NCBI GenBank assembly: GCA_000697335.1
Contig: JNEM01011454.1
Location: 1 to 21,928, forward strand
DNA from: Conidiobolus incongruus B7586
Taxonomy: Eukaryota > Entomophthoromycota > Entomophthoromycetes > Entomophthorales > Conidiobolaceae
Reading direction: 5' to 3'
DNA: 21,928 nucleotides
Below are positions 19,102 through 21,928 of the stretch, in pieces. The first letter of the stretch is position 1. The number at the start of each line of letters is the position of its first letter. The position numbers and the translations under genes are program-made. The notes under the pieces are model-generated. The model saw nothing but the letters and a program-made list of their open reading frames with translations. It made no database searches and had not been told where the DNA came from.

Positions 19102-20715
19102 ATGGAGCTGAATAAATCCAATATGCTGAAATTGTCAGCTCTGGAACTGGCTGACAAGATTCGAGTAAGGGAATGGTCAGCTGTGGAGGTTATGAAATTG
19201 ACTATTGAAATGTCTAAAAATGTCCACGAGAAAACTAATTGCATCACAGAAATATTCCCTGAAGAAGCTTTGAGAGAGGCACAATATTTAGATGATCAAT
19301 TAGTCAATGGCGCAGAGTTCTCAAAAGATGACTATCCTTTTTTGGGTGTTCCCTTCCCTGTTAAAGATATGATGGATGTGAAGGGTCATGCTACCGTTGC
19401 TGGGTTCCAAAGTAGGAAGAATCATGTTGCTGACAAAGATGCTACTCTTGTAGCAGCTACCAGGAAATTGGGAGGTATTCCATACTGTAAGACGAATGTT
19501 CCTCAATTTGGATTGTCTTTGGAAACTTCTAATACTGTGAATGGTACTACTACGAACCCATTCAATCCTTTATACACTCCAGGTGGGAGTGGAGGTGGTT
19601 GTGCTGCTTTAATGGGCGGAGGCGGTTGTTTAATGACCCTTGGTAGTGATATTGCAGGAAGTTTGAGATGTCCCGCAAGTTATTGTGGGAACTATACCTT
19701 CAAGTCAACTCCTAAAAGAATACCGCTCACCGGTCATATTTCACCATTAGCGGGTCAAGAATCCGTTCCAGGAGTTTTGGGAAACTCTGCTAGAAAATTT
19801 GAGGATGTTCAAGTTTTATTCCAAAAAGTGATCGAGCAAGAGTTGTGGACAACTGATTCTTGGTTATTACCAATTCCCTACAAAAAGGTAGATTTAACTG
19901 GTAAAAGATTGAGAATTGGGTATTATACCACTGATGGTAAGTTCCCAGCATCTCCAGCTAATGAAAGAGCTGTAATGGAAACTGTTGAAAAGTTGAAATT
20001 AGCAGGCCACGAAGTATTTCCATTCGAATTCCCAGACGCTGATAAAGTATTCAATATCGAAATGAAGCTTCTATTCGCTGATGGTTATGAAAATCTCAAC
20101 GAGATGATGGCTAAGAATGAAGGTTTGGATCCTATGACATGGCCAGTTGTCAAGATGATGACATTACCCAATCTTATTAAAAAACCTGTCTGCTGGATTT
20201 TAGAAAACGTCCTTGGCCAAAAATTCCTTGCTGACTATATTCGAGTGGGAACATCACCAACTGTTGGTGAATTATGGCGCTGGCAAGGTGAAATGTTTGC
20301 ATTCCAACAGAAAGCGCTCGAAGCTTGGGAAGCCATGACAATAGATGGGAATGAAATGGATGCTGTCATTTCCCCAGTTACAGCTTTGCCCAACAACAGA
20401 TTAAACCAATTTTACAAGATTTTCCCTACCTATTGGTTCTGTATGATCTACAATTTGTTGGGTTACCCAGCTGGTGTCATTCCTTGCACTAAAGTAGATC
20501 CCGAGAAAGATAAGATGGAACTAAATAGTTGGTTAGCTAAAAATATTAAGGATGACGATGGATCAGGCACTTGGAATCAATATTTAGCTTATAGTGAATA
20601 CGATGCTGAAGCAATGAAGGGCTTACCAGTAGGTATTCAAATTGCTGGAAAGAAAATGAACGATGAGCACACTTTGGAAGTAATGAGAATTGTGGATCAA
20701 ATTATCAATCACTAA
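19102..20715 (+). CDS. Amidase-signature hydrolase, FAAH-like
   Basis: An intronless gene of 537 residues, close to full length for fungal and animal fatty-acid-amide-hydrolase-like amidases. These enzymes cleave amide bonds with a Ser-cisSer-Lys triad. The triad is visible: Lys88 in GVPFPVKDMMDVKG, Ser163 in TPGGSGGG, and nucleophile Ser187 in GSDIAGSLRCPASYCG. The spacings (75 and 24 residues) equal those of FAAH (Lys142, Ser217, Ser241), from memory of the family. The usual GGSSGG loop reads GGSGGG, so the second serine is absent, and a Cys-rich glycine loop (GGGGCLMTLG) follows. The C-terminal half has the family's SPVTALP and NLLGYPAGVIPCT segments and ends GLPVGIQIAGKKMNDEHTL. There is no clear N-terminal membrane anchor of the FAAH type, so it is probably cytosolic or peripherally membrane-bound. 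Substrate unknown: fatty acid amides, or small aliphatic or aromatic amides. Confidence 0.9.
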   Translation: MELNKSNMLKLSALELADKIRVREWSAVEVMKLTIEMSKNVHEKTNCITEIFPEEALREAQYLDDQLVNGAEFSKDDYPFLGVPFPVKDMMDVKGHATVAGFQSRKNHVADKDATLVAATRKLGGIPYCKTNVPQFGLSLETSNTVNGTTTNPFNPLYTPGGSGGGCAALMGGGGCLMTLGSDIAGSLRCPASYCGNYTFKSTPKRIPLTGHISPLAGQESVPGVLGNSARKFEDVQVLFQKVIEQELWTTDSWLLPIPYKKVDLTGKRLRIGYYTTDGKFPASPANERAVMETVEKLKLAGHEVFPFEFPDADKVFNIEMKLLFADGYENLNEMMAKNEGLDPMTWPVVKMMTLPNLIKKPVCWILENVLGQKFLADYIRVGTSPTVGELWRWQGEMFAFQQKALEAWEAMTIDGNEMDAVISPVTALPNNRLNQFYKIFPTYWFCMIYNLLGYPAGVIPCTKVDPEKDKMELNSWLAKNIKDDDGSGTWNQYLAYSEYDAEAMKGLPVGIQIAGKKMNDEHTLEVMRIVDQIINH

Positions 20716-20818
20716 CCAGAATTTTCATCCAATATGGTGTAAAATTTTGACAAAATTAAAATGAAAATAATAGTTTTCTTTATATCCAATTCAAGAAATA
20801 AGTGGAAAAAACCATTTC

Positions 20819-20824
20819 AATAAA
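20819..20824 (+). terminator. Possible poly(A) signal of amidase gene
   Basis: AATAAA about 104 nt past the amidase stop, followed by T-rich sequence. Reasonable position, weak on its own. Confidence 0.35.
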
Positions 20825-21659
20825 TTCTATTTATTTATTTATTAGTTTAATTTTATTCTCTGTACCAGTTTTGTATATTTTAATGGATTGCTACAAGAAT
20901 TAAAGATGATGATTTGAAATGGTTTAACCGTTCCCAGAATTTCTACTGGTTTTAATTACCTCTCTCAATATTAAGTTAAGGTCGACATAAACAATAGTTT
21001 ATAGGACAGATATTTAAATATTATTTTATAACAGTATTTAATATCGAACACTACAAAACTGAATGCATTATTATTATTCTTAATAAAATATGAACAATTC
21101 TGGGTATATCAAATAATAAAATTATATTTAAATTTATAAAAAATTTAACAAGCCAAATTATTAGAGAGTATTAAAAATTTTTTATTTAATAAAAGAAAAA
21201 ATCATTAAATATATTTATTTTTCAAATTTTTATCAATTTTAAATATATTAATCATTATTGATATAATGCTTAATAAAACTATATATTATAAATCAAATAC
21301 TTTAATATTATTTCAAAAATAATAAATAATTATATTGTAAATTAATTTTTAATTATATATATTATAATATATAACCTTTATTAATATTAACAGATCAATC
21401 AATTAATTTTAAAATTACATATAAATATAGGTTATTTAGTAAGAAATTTAAGTAATTTAATATTATCTTTAATAAATTTATTATTAAATTTTTAGTTTTA
21501 AATTATAATATATAATTTAATAAGAATTAATATTATTTTGAAAATTTATATATAGTTTATATTAAATAATAATTGTTTCCTTATTAAAGAACAAAAGAAA
21601 AAAAATATAGTTTAATATCCAATAAAATAAAGGATTTGATAATAAAAATAAAAATAATT

Positions 21660-21928
21660 ATTTTTTTAAAAAATTAACAGAAATATATTAATAATAAAAT
21701 AGACTTATAGTTAATACCTTACGATAATGAAAGAAAAATATCTATTATACCAAAAAATGGTGATTAATATTTGAATTTAAACTATTTATAAACTAAAAAT
21801 ACATAAATATTAAAATTACTATATATCTATTAATCTAAATAATAAATTAATTTTTTAATGGAAATAAATTTCATATATATATATATATATTAAGGGAATT
21901 ATTCTGAAATATTTTTTATTATTATTTT
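21660..21928 (+). mobile_element. Ty3/Gypsy-like reverse transcriptase fossil (partial)
   Basis: A fossil of an LTR retrotransposon, cut by the window edge. One frame carries landmarks of the N-terminal part of a Ty3/Gypsy-type reverse transcriptase in the right order: an FLKN...KYINNKIDL helix segment, then RKISIIPKNGD followed by YLNLNY (the PKKNGDWRxxxNYRxLN region), then INFLMEINF and GNYSEIFF in the place of the catalytic-palm entry. It is broken many times and has drifted to extreme AT content, so it looks old. No LTRs or other element parts can be seen in the window. Upstream AT-saturated DNA may belong to the same element. Confidence 0.55.
21873..21891. repeat. (AT)n microsatellite inside element relic
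   Basis: An uninterrupted AT run of about nine units, lying within the decayed retroelement. Confidence 0.8.

Larger units (their letters stand above)
20716..21928. other. Amidase 3' flank passing into AT-saturated DNA
   Basis: Up to about 21000 the composition is ordinary for the spacers here. Beyond about 21050 G and C become very scarce, as at the left edge of the window. Apart from the retroelement relic at the right end I see no gene, though 21050-21650 may be further decayed element sequence. Confidence 0.45.

Noticed and set aside
1-21928. CRISPR arrays, rRNA genes, bacterial operons
   Set aside because: No direct repeat-spacer pattern or rRNA sequence was seen, and the introns show the DNA is eukaryotic.

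Overview
The window looks like nuclear DNA of a filamentous or early-diverging fungus. The direct evidence is a complete Zn2Cys6 regulator of the fungus-specific ERT1/AcuK type, a Vps9 protein with the yeast-like VPS9 plus CUE layout, and very short GT-AG introns (50-62 nt), some with clear branch sites (TACTAAT, GCTAAC). Intergenic DNA is extremely AT-rich. I cannot place the species. Intron-rich, AT-rich lineages such as Kickxellomycotina or Entomophthoromycotina would fit, but that is a guess.

Layout. 1-1327: AT-saturated DNA holding a badly decayed Tc1/mariner transposase (about 200-800). 1328-3434 (-): VPS9, seven exons. 4229-4666 (+): an unrecognised, apparently spliced coding region. 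5111-5389 (-): a 92-residue BRI3-like membrane protein. 5390-7663: a long spacer with a tRNA-Asp-like relic, one weak ORF and scattered coding-like remnants. 7664-9973 (+): ERT1-type carbon-source regulator, twelve exons. 10310-11074 (+): small heat shock protein with an acidic tail. 11671-12514 (-): CGI121, a KEOPS subunit, five exons. 13357-14517 and 15779-16810 (both +): tandem paralogues of a cysteine-free secreted protein; the second carries an in-frame TAA with homologous sequence continuing to 16999. 19102-20715 (+): a FAAH-like amidase. From about 21 kb the sequence becomes AT-saturated again, and the right edge contains a decayed Ty3/Gypsy-type reverse transcriptase that runs out of the window.

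The genes do not form a pathway. Three are housekeeping or regulatory and intron-rich (VPS9 in endosomal Rab5 activation, CGI121 in tRNA t6A synthesis, ERT1 in gluconeogenic gene control). Five are intronless (BRI3-like, sHsp, both secreted paralogues, amidase), with TATA-like boxes 59-90 nt upstream of the start codon. The least familiar part is the secreted paralogue pair: shared signal peptide and helical core, fast-changing proline-rich tails, TATA-like boxes at exactly the same distance from the ATG, and a nonsense codon in one copy where the other has CAA. All splice models were built by eye from phase, splice signals and family resemblance, and have not been checked against transcripts.
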